Below are positions 15,386 through 23,663 of a stretch of 64,000 bases of DNA, one piece after another. Under the pieces are notes generated by a model that was given only the letters and a program-made list of their open reading frames with translations, had not been told where the DNA came from and ran no database searches. Made by a program: the position numbers and the translations under genes. The DNA comes from an alpha proteobacterium BAL199 (lineage in GTDB: Bacteria > Pseudomonadota > Alphaproteobacteria > Thalassobaculales > Thalassobaculaceae), in the NCBI GenBank assembly GCA_000171835.1, contig ABHC01000008.1:124001-188000 (forward strand), given 5' to 3'. Every line of letters starts with the position of its first letter. Positions within the stretch are counted from its first letter, which is position 1.

Positions 15386-17728
15386 ATGCGAATCTCGATC
15401 GTCGGCGGCGGACCCGCCGGTCTGTATTTCGCCATCCTGATGAAGGCGGCGCGCCCCGCGGACCGCATCACGGTGTACGAGCGCAACCGACCGGACGACA
15501 CCTTCGGGTTCGGCGTGGTGTTCTCCGACGAGACCCTGCAGACCTTCGAGCGCTACGACCCGGAAACCTACCGGCTGATCACCGAGCGGTTCGCCTACTG
15601 GGACGACATCGAGATCCACTTCAAGGATACGGTGCACCGGATCGGCGGCAACGGATTCTGCGGCTGCGCGCGGCCAACGCTGCTGCAGCTGTTGCACCAG
15701 CGCTGCCGAACGCTCGGCGTGGAGTTGGTGTTCCAGCATGAAGTGGGCGATCTCGATGCGCTGATTGTCGACAGCGACCTGGTGGTGGCCTGCGACGGTA
15801 TCAACAGCGGCATCCGCAAGTGCTTCGAGGACCACTTTCAGCCGGAGGTCGACCTGCGGCCGAACTTCTTCGCCTGGATGGGCTCCGACCGGCCGTTGGA
15901 CGCGTTCTCGTTCTTCTTTCGCGAGACCGAGCACGGCATCTTCATCGCTCACACCTATCAGTACGAACCGGGCCACAGCACTTGGGTGATGGAGACCGAC
16001 CCGGCCACCTTCCGACGTGCCGGCCTCGACCATATGGACGAAGCCCAGTCGGCGCGGTTCCTGGAGGGCGTATTCACCAAGGAACTGGCCGGCCACAAGC
16101 TGATCACCAACCGTTCGATCTGGCGCAACTTCCCAACCATCCGCAACGCCCGCTGGGTCAAGGACAACGTTGTCCTGCTGGGCGACGCCAAGGGTACGGC
16201 GCACTTCTCCATCGGCTCCGGCACCAAGCTCGCCATGGAAGACGCGATTGCACTGTTCGAGGCGTTGCAGGCCGAGTCCGCAGTCGACGCCGCGCTGGCT
16301 CGGTTCGAAACCAAACGGCGCGAGGACGTCGAGAAGACCCAGCACGCCGCCGACGTGTCGCTGGTCTGGTTCGAGCATCTCGACCGGTTCTGGCCGATGG
16401 ATCCGGTACAGTTCGCGTTTGGGCTGATGACCCGCTCGAAGTCGATCACGTACGACAACCTTCGTCTGCGCGCGCCCGAGTTCGTAGCCTCGGTGGATCG
16501 GATGGTTGCGACCCAGGTGCGCGACCGGCTCGGCTTCGACGTCGACGTGAAGCGGCCGGTCCCACCGATGTTCCAACCATTTCAGTTGCGCGGCATGACG
16601 CTTGCCAACCGGCTGGTGCTGTCGCCGATGTGCCAGTACTCCGCCGTCGACGGCTGCCCGACCGATTGGCACATGGTTCATCTCGGCGCCCGCGCGCTGG
16701 GCGGGGCCGGGCTGATCTACACCGAGATGACCGACGTCTCGGAGGAAGCGCGGATCACGCACGGCTGCGCCGGGATCTACACCGACGCGCACGAGACCGC
16801 GTGGAAACGGATCGTCGATTTCGTCCACGCCAACTCCGCCGGCAAGATCTGCCTGCAGCTCGGCCACGCCGGGCGCAAGGGCTCGACCAAGCTGATGTGG
16901 GACGGCATCGACGAGCCGCTGGACGACGGCAACTGGCCAATCCTCAGCGCATCGCCCGTCCCCTACTTCCCGCACAGCCAGGTGCCGCGCGAGATGACGC
17001 GCGCCGACATGGACCGGGTGGTTGCCGACTTCGTGCAGGCAACCGAACGGGCCGAGCGCTGCGGCTTCGACATGCTGGAGGTGCACGTCGCTCACGGCTA
17101 CCTGCTGGCCTCCTTCGTCTCGCCGCTGACCAACCAACGCGCCGACGAGTACGGCGGATCGCTGGAGAACCGGCTGCGCTTCCCCCTGGAAGTATTCGAC
17201 CGGGTGCGCGCGGCGTGGCCGGACGACAAGCCGATCTCGGTGCGGATCTCGGCCACCGACTGGAAGGACGGCGGCATCACCGGCGACGATGCGGTGGCGA
17301 TCGCCCGGGCCTTCGCCGAGCACAGCTGCGACCTGATCGATGTGTCGACCGGTCAGACCGTCCACGACGCCGAGCCGGTGTTCGGACGCATGTTCCAGAC
17401 CCCGTTCTCCGAGCAGATCCGTAACGAAGCCGGGCTGGCCACCATGTGCGTCGGGAATATCGTCTCGGCCGACCAGGTCAACACCATCGTGGCAGCCGGC
17501 CGTGCCGATCTGGTCGCTTTGGCCCGGCCGCATCTGGTCGACCCGGGGTTCCTGGTGCGGGCTGCTGCGTTCTATGGTGTCCGTGACGTGCATTGCCCGC
17601 CGCAGTATCTGGCCGGGATGGAGCAACTCTACCGGACCGCTGCGCGCGAACGCGACGACCTGCTGGAGCTGCGACGAAAAGCCCGACCGAAATCTCATCA
17701 CCAATCGCCCGCTGAAGGCGCACAGTAG
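15386..17728 (+). CDS. Fused flavin monooxygenase/old yellow enzyme reductase (2-aminobenzoyl-CoA monooxygenase/reductase type)
   Basis: A 780-residue fusion. Residues 1-~380 are an FAD monooxygenase ([52 protein letters not shown]). Residues ~395-770 form an old-yellow-enzyme FMN barrel ([59 protein letters not shown]). This architecture is found in 2-aminobenzoyl-CoA monooxygenase/reductase, which hydroxylates and then reduces the aromatic ring. Salicylyl-CoA 5-hydroxylases also carry the annotation. The divergent ligase and RidA favour 2-aminobenzoyl-CoA. It is transcribed from the region with two palindromes. Confidence 0.85.
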   Translation: MRISIVGGGPAGLYFAILMKAARPADRITVYERNRPDDTFGFGVVFSDETLQTFERYDPETYRLITERFAYWDDIEIHFKDTVHRIGGNGFCGCARPTLLQLLHQRCRTLGVELVFQHEVGDLDALIVDSDLVVACDGINSGIRKCFEDHFQPEVDLRPNFFAWMGSDRPLDAFSFFFRETEHGIFIAHTYQYEPGHSTWVMETDPATFRRAGLDHMDEAQSARFLEGVFTKELAGHKLITNRSIWRNFPTIRNARWVKDNVVLLGDAKGTAHFSIGSGTKLAMEDAIALFEALQAESAVDAALARFETKRREDVEKTQHAADVSLVWFEHLDRFWPMDPVQFAFGLMTRSKSITYDNLRLRAPEFVASVDRMVATQVRDRLGFDVDVKRPVPPMFQPFQLRGMTLANRLVLSPMCQYSAVDGCPTDWHMVHLGARALGGAGLIYTEMTDVSEEARITHGCAGIYTDAHETAWKRIVDFVHANSAGKICLQLGHAGRKGSTKLMWDGIDEPLDDGNWPILSASPVPYFPHSQVPREMTRADMDRVVADFVQATERAERCGFDMLEVHVAHGYLLASFVSPLTNQRADEYGGSLENRLRFPLEVFDRVRAAWPDDKPISVRISATDWKDGGITGDDAVAIARAFAEHSCDLIDVSTGQTVHDAEPVFGRMFQTPFSEQIRNEAGLATMCVGNIVSADQVNTIVAAGRADLVALARPHLVDPGFLVRAAAFYGVRDVHCPPQYLAGMEQLYRTAARERDDLLELRRKARPKSHHQSPAEGAQ

Positions 17729-17754
17729 AGCGGTTCGAAGCGAGGAGACGCGCG

Positions 17755-19011
17755 ATGAAAGCTATCGTCGTCGGCGGCGGGATCGGTGGACTGGCAACCG
17801 CGCTCAGCCTGCACGAGAGGGGCATCGAGGTCGCGGTCTACGAGCAGTCGCGCACCATCCGGGAGCTCGGCGTCGGTATCAACACCCTGCCCCACGCCAT
17901 CAAGGAACTGGCTGCACTCGGCCTGCTCGACGCCCTCGACCGGGTCGGGATCCGCACCCACGAGCTCATCTACACCAACCGTTTCGGTCAGCAGGTCTGG
18001 CGTGACCTGCGTGGCCTCGACGCCGGCTATGAGTTCCCGCAATTCTCGATCCACCGCGGCAAGCTGCAGGGCATCCTGCATCAGGCGGTGCTGGAGCGCA
18101 TCGGCAGCCACAACGTGCACCCCGGCCATCAACTGGTTGAGTTCGAGGACGACGGAGGCAGCGTCACCGCCCGTTTCGACCGACGCGACGCTGGCGACAC
18201 CGTGACCGCCTCCGGTGATGTGCTGATAGGCGCCGACGGCATCCACTCCACCGTCCGCTCGACGTTCTACCCGGACCAGGGGCCGCCAAGCTGGAACGGG
18301 CTGATGCTGTGGCGGGGAGCTGTCGAAGGTGAACCGTTCCTGACCGGGCGGTCGATGATCATCGCCGGCGGCATGAACGCCAAGTTCGTGTGCTACCCGA
18401 TCTACAACAATCCCGACACGCCGGGGCGGACGCTGATCAACTGGGCGGTGGTGGCCCGGATCGGCGATGGTTCGTCACCGCCCCCAAGACGCGAGGACTG
18501 GAGCCGGCTGGGCCAGCGCGAGGAACTGATGCGCTACGTCGATGGGGTGTTCACCCTGGACGTCATCGACCCGGTGGCGATCATCAACTCAACGGTCGAC
18601 TTCTATGAGTATCCGATGTGCGACCGCGATCCGGTGGAGCGCTGGAGCTTCGGTCGGGTAACCTTGCTGGGCGACGCCGCCCATCCGATGTACCCGGTCG
18701 GCTCGAACGGCGCGTCGCAGGCAATCCTCGACGCCCGCTGTCTGGCGGCCCTGCTGGCCGCCTGCAAGGACGACGTGACCGGGGCGCTGAAGGCCTACGA
18801 AGCCGAGCGCCTGCCGATGACCGCCGACATCGTGCGCACCAACCGCAAGGGCGGCCCCGAGCAGGTCATCGACCTGGTGGAGGAGCGCGCACCGGACGGC
18901 TTCGATAAGCTCGCCGACGTGGCAACCCACGAGGAATTGGAGGCGATGGTGCGCGGCTACGCCAGCTTGGCCAAGTTCAGCCAGCGCGATGTAAATCGGC
19001 CCAAGGCGTAG
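17755..19011 (+). CDS. FAD-dependent aromatic hydroxylase (PhzS/3-hydroxybenzoate 6-hydroxylase-like)
   Basis: A 418-residue group A flavin monooxygenase: GxGxxG in VVGGGIGGLATALSLHERG (5-23), the DG motif GDVLIGADGIHSTVRS (about 154-169) and the GD motif VTLLGDAAHPMYPVGSNGAS (about 302-321). A GAGGAG site precedes the ATG, 26 bases after the fused monooxygenase, so it is in the same operon. Its substrate may be a free hydroxylated benzoate or an early pathway compound; sequence alone does not say. It closes the forward aromatic operon. Confidence 0.85.
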   Translation: MKAIVVGGGIGGLATALSLHERGIEVAVYEQSRTIRELGVGINTLPHAIKELAALGLLDALDRVGIRTHELIYTNRFGQQVWRDLRGLDAGYEFPQFSIHRGKLQGILHQAVLERIGSHNVHPGHQLVEFEDDGGSVTARFDRRDAGDTVTASGDVLIGADGIHSTVRSTFYPDQGPPSWNGLMLWRGAVEGEPFLTGRSMIIAGGMNAKFVCYPIYNNPDTPGRTLINWAVVARIGDGSSPPPRREDWSRLGQREELMRYVDGVFTLDVIDPVAIINSTVDFYEYPMCDRDPVERWSFGRVTLLGDAAHPMYPVGSNGASQAILDARCLAALLAACKDDVTGALKAYEAERLPMTADIVRTNRKGGPEQVIDLVEERAPDGFDKLADVATHEELEAMVRGYASLAKFSQRDVNRPKA

Positions 19012-19020
19012 GAACGTTGC

Positions 19021-19058
19021 GATGGTTCGTCACCGTCGATCGAACCATGGGAACCATC
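19021..19058 (+). terminator. Hairpin after the forward aromatic operon
   Basis: GATGGTTC at 19021-19028 can pair with GAACCATC at 19051-19058, or ATGGTTCG with CGAACCAT at 19041-19048. It lies just after the hydroxylase stop. No T-run follows, so it may be a transcript-end stabiliser rather than an intrinsic terminator. Confidence 0.35.
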
Positions 19059-19108
19059 GGCTGGCGACAGCGTTTGGCCAAAATCGACGACGATTGCCAG
19101 ATCACCCC

Positions 19109-19140
19109 TTGACCTTCCACCGGGGGGAACCCCCATCTCC
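19109..19140 (+). promoter_or_regulatory. CueR-like (MerR-family) copper promoter
   Basis: TTGACC (19109-19114) overlaps ACCTTCC-N7-GGAACCC, close to the CueR operator form ACCTTCC-N7-GGAAGGT. The spacer to a weak -10 (CATCTC) would be 19 bases, the long spacer MerR-type activators untwist. It lies 35 bases before the first gene of the copper operon. No cueR gene is in the window. Confidence 0.5.
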
Positions 19141-19174
19141 ATGGTCGCAATGCCTGGAGTAGTTCGGTTAACCA

Positions 19175-19537
19175 ATGCGTTTCGGCTTCATCCTAATCTT
19201 GCTTCTCACAATTCTCCTGAGCTTCGGCTCCGGAAAGGCGTGGGCGCATGAAGGAGCCGCGTTACAGGCCCAGGAAGCGATCGCAGCAACCCACACCGCG
19301 GCCGCCCCGGCGACTGGCAGTTTGACCCCTGACCGAACCGGCGAACACCGTCACGGGTCACCAGGGACATCCGACTGCCTAGCGGTCGGTGGGTGCAGTG
19401 GAGCCGGAAGCGTGCTCGGCGAGACCTATCGCATCCCAGTCCCTCAGCAAGTGGTCCGGGTCTCCATGTTCACGGTCGCCAGTACGCCCCGGAGTACCGA
19501 GCCGCCGGTGGAAGACCAACCTCCCCGAACCATCTGA
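19175..19537 (+). CDS. Small secreted protein of the copper operon, function unknown
   Basis: A 120-residue protein with a clear signal peptide (MRFGFILILLLTILLSFGSG, cleavage likely after KAWA at about 24). The mature part contains several His residues (HEGAALQ, THTAAAP, EHRHGSPG), two Cys (DCLAVGGC) and a Pro-rich tail. It is the first gene after the CueR-like promoter and leads into cupredoxin, copA and copB. His/Cys content and context suggest periplasmic copper handling, but I do not recognise a family with certainty. Confidence 0.65.
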   Translation: MRFGFILILLLTILLSFGSGKAWAHEGAALQAQEAIAATHTAAAPATGSLTPDRTGEHRHGSPGTSDCLAVGGCSGAGSVLGETYRIPVPQQVVRVSMFTVASTPRSTEPPVEDQPPRTI

Positions 19538-19691
19538 CTACCGACGCTCCGGCGAGCTTCGCCGGAGCACCTTCAGGCATGGACTGAGCCCGAGCCAGCT
19601 GCGCCACGTGCGCACCCCACGGTGACGGCCTGCCGTTCCTGACACTCTCCACACCCACTTTCTGTCCCTTTCGACACATGGAGTCGACAGC

Positions 19692-20252
19692 ATGAGTTCT
19701 CGTGTTTTGTTCCCCCTCGTGGTTGCCGCCGGCACTTTCATTGGCGCCGCATCCGTCTTCGCTGCCGGATCGCACAGCGGCGGCCATGGCTCCACGACGG
19801 GCTTTGAGTTCGGCCAGCCAGCAGCGGCGGCCAAGGCCACCCGCACGGTCAACGTCGTGATGAAGGACAACCTGTATCAGCCGGAGACCATCTCGGTGCA
19901 GGCCGGCGAGACCATCCGGTTCGTCATCACCAACAAAGGCGAGTTCGTGCACGAGTTCAACATCGGCACGCCCGCCATGCACGCCAAGCATCAGGAAGAA
20001 ATGATGATGATGGTCGAGCACGGCGCGCTGGAGCCCGACAAGATCAACCGCGACAAGATGAAGATGGACATGGGCAACGGTAAGACCATGGAGCACAACG
20101 ACCCGAACAGCGCGTTGCTGGAGCCGGGCGAGAGTGCGGAGATCGTCTGGACCTTTACGAAGGCCGGAAACCTTGAGTTTGCCTGCAACGTCCCCGGTCA
20201 CTACGACGCGGGCATGGTCGGCAAGCTGTCGATCAAGCCGAAGTCGTCCTGA
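19692..20252 (+). CDS. Periplasmic cupredoxin
   Basis: A 186-residue plastocyanin/azurin-fold protein with a signal peptide (to about residue 25) and one copper site. The ligands are His in GEFVHEFNIG, Cys and His in FACNVPGHYDAG, and Met in AGMVGK. A Met/His-rich insert (MHAKHQEEMMMMVEHG and KMKMDMGNGKTMEHN, roughly 95-135) looks like an extra Cu(I)-binding patch. It is followed closely by copA. Likely roles are copper sequestration or electron transfer to the multicopper oxidase. Confidence 0.88.
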   Translation: MSSRVLFPLVVAAGTFIGAASVFAAGSHSGGHGSTTGFEFGQPAAAAKATRTVNVVMKDNLYQPETISVQAGETIRFVITNKGEFVHEFNIGTPAMHAKHQEEMMMMVEHGALEPDKINRDKMKMDMGNGKTMEHNDPNSALLEPGESAEIVWTFTKAGNLEFACNVPGHYDAGMVGKLSIKPKSS

Positions 20253-20296
20253 GGCATCGGATCATCATGACCCTGAACCTTGCAAGGGAGGCTGCC

Positions 20297-21979
20297 ATGG
20301 CGACGATCGTCGTCATGGCAGCCGCGTTGGCGGCCGCCCAATCAGCCCGGGCCGCAACCTACGACATCACGATCGGTGAGATCACCGTCAACCACTCCGG
20401 CACGCCGAAAACCGCGATCGCCTACAACGGCGAGACACCAGGCCCGACCCTGCGCTTCAAGGAAGGTGAAGACGTTACAATCAATGTCACCAACACCTTG
20501 GACGAGACGACGTCGATCCATTGGCACGGCCTGATCCTGCCGTTCCGACAGGATGGCGTACCCGGCATTACCTATGACGGGATCAAGCCCGGGGAGACCT
20601 TCACCTACCGGTTCCGGATCGTCCAGAACGGTACCTACTGGTTCCACAGCCATTCCGGCATGCAGGAGCAGGACGGCGCCTATGGTTCGATCGTGATCGA
20701 GTCCGCCGAGCGCGAGCCGTTCAAGTACGACCGCGATTACGTCGTCCTGTTGTCCGACTCGCACGACGACAGCGGCGACCGGATCCTCGCGAACCTCAAG
20801 AAGATGTCGGACTACTACAACCGCCAGCAGCGTACTGCCGGCGACTTCTTCCGCGACGTCCAGGAGAAGGGCTTCGCGGCCACCCTTCAGGAACGCGCCG
20901 GCTGGGGCGAGATGCGGATGATGGCGACCGACATCGCCGACGTCCAGGGCTACACCTTCCTGGTCAACGGCAAAAACGACGACGGCAACTGGACCGGTCT
21001 GTTCACCCCTGGTGAGCGCGTGCGACTGCGGTTCATCAACGCGTCGGCGATGACCTATTTCGACGTGCGGATCCCCGGTCTCGACCTGCTGGTGGTGCAG
21101 GCCGACGGCAACAACGTCCAGCCGGTGAAGGTCGAGGAATTCCGGATCGGCGTGGCCGAGACCTACGACGTCATCGTCCGGCCGACCGACAGCCAAGCCT
21201 ACACGATCTTCGCGGAGTCGATGGCCCGGACCGGGTTTGCCCGGGGAACCCTCTCCCCGAGCGACGGTCTGCAAGCGGAGATCCCCGACCAGCGCCAGCC
21301 ACCGCTGCTGACCATGGCCGACATGGGTATGGATCACGGTTCGATGGCGGGCATGGATCATTCCAAGATGGCCGGGATGAGCCAAGGCTCAATGACTGGA
21401 ATGGACCACTCCAAAATGGCTGGGATGGACCAGGGCTCGATGGCCGGGATGGACCACTCCAAGATGAAAATGGGCGACAAGCCGGACGCCTTCTACGCGC
21501 CCGGAAGCGGCCTCACCCCGACCGCGGCGGCCGGCGGCAAGTTCCTGTCCTACAGCGATCTGCGCGCCCAGAAGCCGTTGTACCCCGACCGCGAGGCAAC
21601 GCGCGAAATCGAGATTCGCCTGACCGGCAACATGGAGCGGTATTTCTGGTCGATTAACGGCGTGAAATACTCCGACGCCGAGCCGATCCGGCTGAAGTAC
21701 GGCGAGCGGGTACGTTTCAAGTTTGTCAACGAGACCATGATGACCCACCCCATGCACCTGCACGGCATGTGGTCGATCCTCGACACCGACAAAGGCAAGT
21801 GGGACCCGATCAAGCACACCGTCAGCGTCGCCCCCGGCACCACTCTGTACACCGAAACCGAGGTCGATGCGCCCGGACAGTGGGCGTTCCATTGCCACCT
21901 GATGTACCACATGGCCACCGGCATGTTCCGCAAGGTGATCGTCGAGGGCGGGCCGCAGTCGGCCGCGCTCGCCAACTGA
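20297..21979 (+). CDS. copA: CopA-type multicopper oxidase
   Basis: A 560-residue periplasmic multicopper oxidase. Copper ligands lie in SIHWHGLILP, TYWFHSHSGMQEQDG, HPMHLHGMW and WAFHCHLMYHMATGMF, covering the type 1 and trinuclear centres. A Met/His-rich insert near residues 340-394 holds three repeats of the form MDHSKMAGM-QGSM. The protein oxidises Cu(I) and protects the periplasm. AAGGGAGG lies five bases before the ATG at 20297, giving a short signal peptide ending SARAA; an ATG ten codons upstream has a weaker site. There is no twin-arginine motif, unlike many CopA proteins, so export route is uncertain. Confidence 0.92.
   Translation: MATIVVMAAALAAAQSARAATYDITIGEITVNHSGTPKTAIAYNGETPGPTLRFKEGEDVTINVTNTLDETTSIHWHGLILPFRQDGVPGITYDGIKPGETFTYRFRIVQNGTYWFHSHSGMQEQDGAYGSIVIESAEREPFKYDRDYVVLLSDSHDDSGDRILANLKKMSDYYNRQQRTAGDFFRDVQEKGFAATLQERAGWGEMRMMATDIADVQGYTFLVNGKNDDGNWTGLFTPGERVRLRFINASAMTYFDVRIPGLDLLVVQADGNNVQPVKVEEFRIGVAETYDVIVRPTDSQAYTIFAESMARTGFARGTLSPSDGLQAEIPDQRQPPLLTMADMGMDHGSMAGMDHSKMAGMSQGSMTGMDHSKMAGMDQGSMAGMDHSKMKMGDKPDAFYAPGSGLTPTAAAGGKFLSYSDLRAQKPLYPDREATREIEIRLTGNMERYFWSINGVKYSDAEPIRLKYGERVRFKFVNETMMTHPMHLHGMWSILDTDKGKWDPIKHTVSVAPGTTLYTETEVDAPGQWAFHCHLMYHMATGMFRKVIVEGGPQSAALAN
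21314..21481 (+). repeat. Met/His-rich tandem repeats inside copA
   Basis: Three near-identical units, MDHSKMAGMSQGSMTG, MDHSKMAGMDQGSMAG and a shorter MDHSKMKMG, preceded by MDMGMDHGSMAG-like sequence. Synonymous drift between copies is low, consistent with recent expansion. Each unit supplies Met and His ligands for Cu(I). Confidence 0.8.
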
Positions 21980-21993
21980 GCGGAGGGTATGAC

Positions 21994-22716
21994 ATGCGAC
22001 TATTGACACGACTGGCTGCATTCGGTGGGGCGGCCCTGATGGCGGCAGCCCTGCCGGCTCAGGCCGAGATGCTGGATGATGCGCTGTTCACCTCGGTCCG
22101 GTTCGACCATCTCGAATACCGCGTCGGTGACGGATCGAACATTGCCGCCTGGGACGGAGAAGCCTGGGTCGGCGGCGACTACTGGAAGCTGGCGCTGGAG
22201 TCGGAGGGCGAATATGCCACCCGATCCAAGTCGTTCGAAACGCTGGAGAACCAACTGGTAGTCCGCCGGCTGGTCAGCGACTTCTTCGACGTCAAAGCCG
22301 GTATCCGGGTCGACACCCCAGCCGGACCAAACCGATATTATGGGGTCATCGGCTTCGAGGGCCTGGCCCCGCAATGGTTTGAAGTCGATGGTGACCTGTT
22401 CCTCAGTGAAAAGGGCGACCTGACCTCCCGGTTCAGCGCCGAGTACGACATCCTGCTGACCAACCGGCTGATCCTGCAGCCGGTCGCCGAGATCAATCTG
22501 GCCGCCTCTGACGACCGCGAAATCGGACAGGGCCAGGGGATCACCGACATCGAGACGGGACTGCGGCTGCGCTACGAACTGATCGACCGCACCGTCGCCC
22601 CGTACATCGGGGTACACTGGGAGAAGAAGCTCGGAGAAACTGCAACCATCGCCCGCAGCGAAGGCGAGGACACCGACGCAGTGCGCCTTGTGACAGGCGT
22701 CAAGGTCATGTTCTGA
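21994..22716 (+). CDS. copB: CopB copper-resistance outer-membrane protein
   Basis: A 240-residue protein with a signal peptide (to about residue 22, ending PAQA) and a beta-barrel pattern of alternating residues, including VRFDHLEYRVGDG, GEAWVGGDYWKLALESEG, LVSDFFDVKAGIRVD and the C-terminal KVMF. This matches the PF05275 CopB barrel; the Met-rich N-terminal segment of longer CopB proteins is absent. GGAGGG precedes the ATG, 15 bases after copA. It is the last gene before a strong hairpin. Confidence 0.88.
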   Translation: MRLLTRLAAFGGAALMAAALPAQAEMLDDALFTSVRFDHLEYRVGDGSNIAAWDGEAWVGGDYWKLALESEGEYATRSKSFETLENQLVVRRLVSDFFDVKAGIRVDTPAGPNRYYGVIGFEGLAPQWFEVDGDLFLSEKGDLTSRFSAEYDILLTNRLILQPVAEINLAASDDREIGQGQGITDIETGLRLRYELIDRTVAPYIGVHWEKKLGETATIARSEGEDTDAVRLVTGVKVMF

Positions 22717-23078
22717 ACCGGTCAAGGCAGTACCCACGCGGAGGTGAATGGATGCGAAAATCCAAACTATGACCGCTGGCCATGATCGGGCGGATCATCG
22801 CCATGGCCTATTCTCATCCGGTCAATGCCGCACCGATCGAAGTCGAGATGCAGCACTTAAGTTGCTCGACTGACCATAAAAGGCGGCAAGCGGTCTATCC
22901 CGCTTGCCGCTTCTCTGCCTCACACCGAAATTCCGAACTTTGTCTTGTCCTTCAGGGACCAAGCCGTCCCCTGGAACCGGGTCGCTATGCCTTCGCGCGA
23001 CCTGCGATCTGGCTAAAGTCCGCGGACTTGTCGCCTCCGAGGCAATAGCAACTCACTCACAGAAAGCAGCGGTATCCG
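22717..23078. other. Intergenic region after the copper operon
   Basis: 362 bases with no convincing gene. A frame from 22782 to 23048 is open but has no ribosome-binding site, no family resemblance and runs through the hairpin at 22883-22910. The right part would hold the promoter of the PCuAC-like gene; I see no clear operator in it. Confidence 0.6.
22883..22910 (+). terminator. Intrinsic terminator of the copper operon
   Basis: A perfect 10-bp stem, GCGGCAAGCG paired with CGCTTGCCGC, with an 8-base loop, followed by TTCTCT. The U-tract is short, so termination may be partial. Confidence 0.65.
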
Positions 23079-23537
23079 ATGAACGTCGGCCCAAAGATCA
23101 TGGGTAACCTACGGTGCCTCAGTCTTGCACTGGCAGTTGCCGCAACCGTCATCACCATATCTGAGCAGGCCGCTGCGGACGAGACAACCGACGTGACGTC
23201 TGCGGTTCAGGTCACAGCCGCGATGGCCGAACCGGCCCTTGCGGGTTCGTGCACAGAGGTCCGGTTCGAACTCGTCAATGATGGTAGAGAAGATCTCCAA
23301 GTCCTCGGACTCGATGCTGGAATCACGTCCAGAAGCAGGCTGGTCGCAAAGATAGGCACTGGAGACACAGTCACTCTCGAGTCAGTCAGCATTCCAGCTG
23401 GAGAGACTATCGACTTCTCACGATCCCGATGGTTCGAGTTTTGCGGTCTGACAACAACCTTGCAATCGGGCGACAGCTTTGTCGCCGACCTTCGTATCGT
23501 GGGCGGAACCACACCGTTTTCGGTGCACGTTCACTGA
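23079..23537 (+). CDS. PCuAC-like secreted protein lacking the copper ligands
   Basis: A 152-residue protein with a signal peptide (to about residue 33, ending EQAAA). The middle and end follow the PCuA(C) copper-chaperone pattern: RFELVNDGREDLQVLGLDAG, then SVSIPAGETIDFSRSRWFEF, LQSGDSFVADLRIVGG and a final beta strand. Where PCuAC has the H-x-M pair the sequence reads WFEFCGL, and the earlier His/Met ligands are also absent, so copper binding by the usual site is unlikely. Proximity to the copper operon fits the family, but it may now have another function. An alternative ATG lies at 23100. Confidence 0.6.
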   Translation: MNVGPKIMGNLRCLSLALAVAATVITISEQAAADETTDVTSAVQVTAAMAEPALAGSCTEVRFELVNDGREDLQVLGLDAGITSRSRLVAKIGTGDTVTLESVSIPAGETIDFSRSRWFEFCGLTTTLQSGDSFVADLRIVGGTTPFSVHVH

Positions 23538-23663
23538 GTGTGCTGAGTTGGAGTAACTGGAAGTACCTTTCGATTCGTCGAATTTAACATCGAAAAAAAC
23601 GCCCCCGATGACTCGACATTTATAACGAACAAACTGGTCACAATGGGGTTGCACGCACCTATA
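23531..23663 (-). pseudogene. Possible 3' part of a small gene split by the IS1182 element
   Basis: If the insertion and one copy of its TATA duplication are removed, the frame of the truncated gene at 25241-25366 continues here for 42 codons to a TGA at 23531-23533. This part overlaps the 3' end of the PCuAC-like gene by 7 bases. Continuity across the junction supports it, but 42 open codons can occur by chance, and base composition is less AT-rich than the 5' part. Confidence 0.35.

Noticed and set aside
15341-17704. A 787-codon open frame opposite the fused monooxygenase gene
   Set aside because: It is a mirror of a strongly recognisable gene in GC-rich DNA and contains no family motif.
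22782-23048. An 88-codon frame after the copper operon
   Set aside because: No ribosome-binding site or family resemblance, and the terminator hairpin lies inside it.
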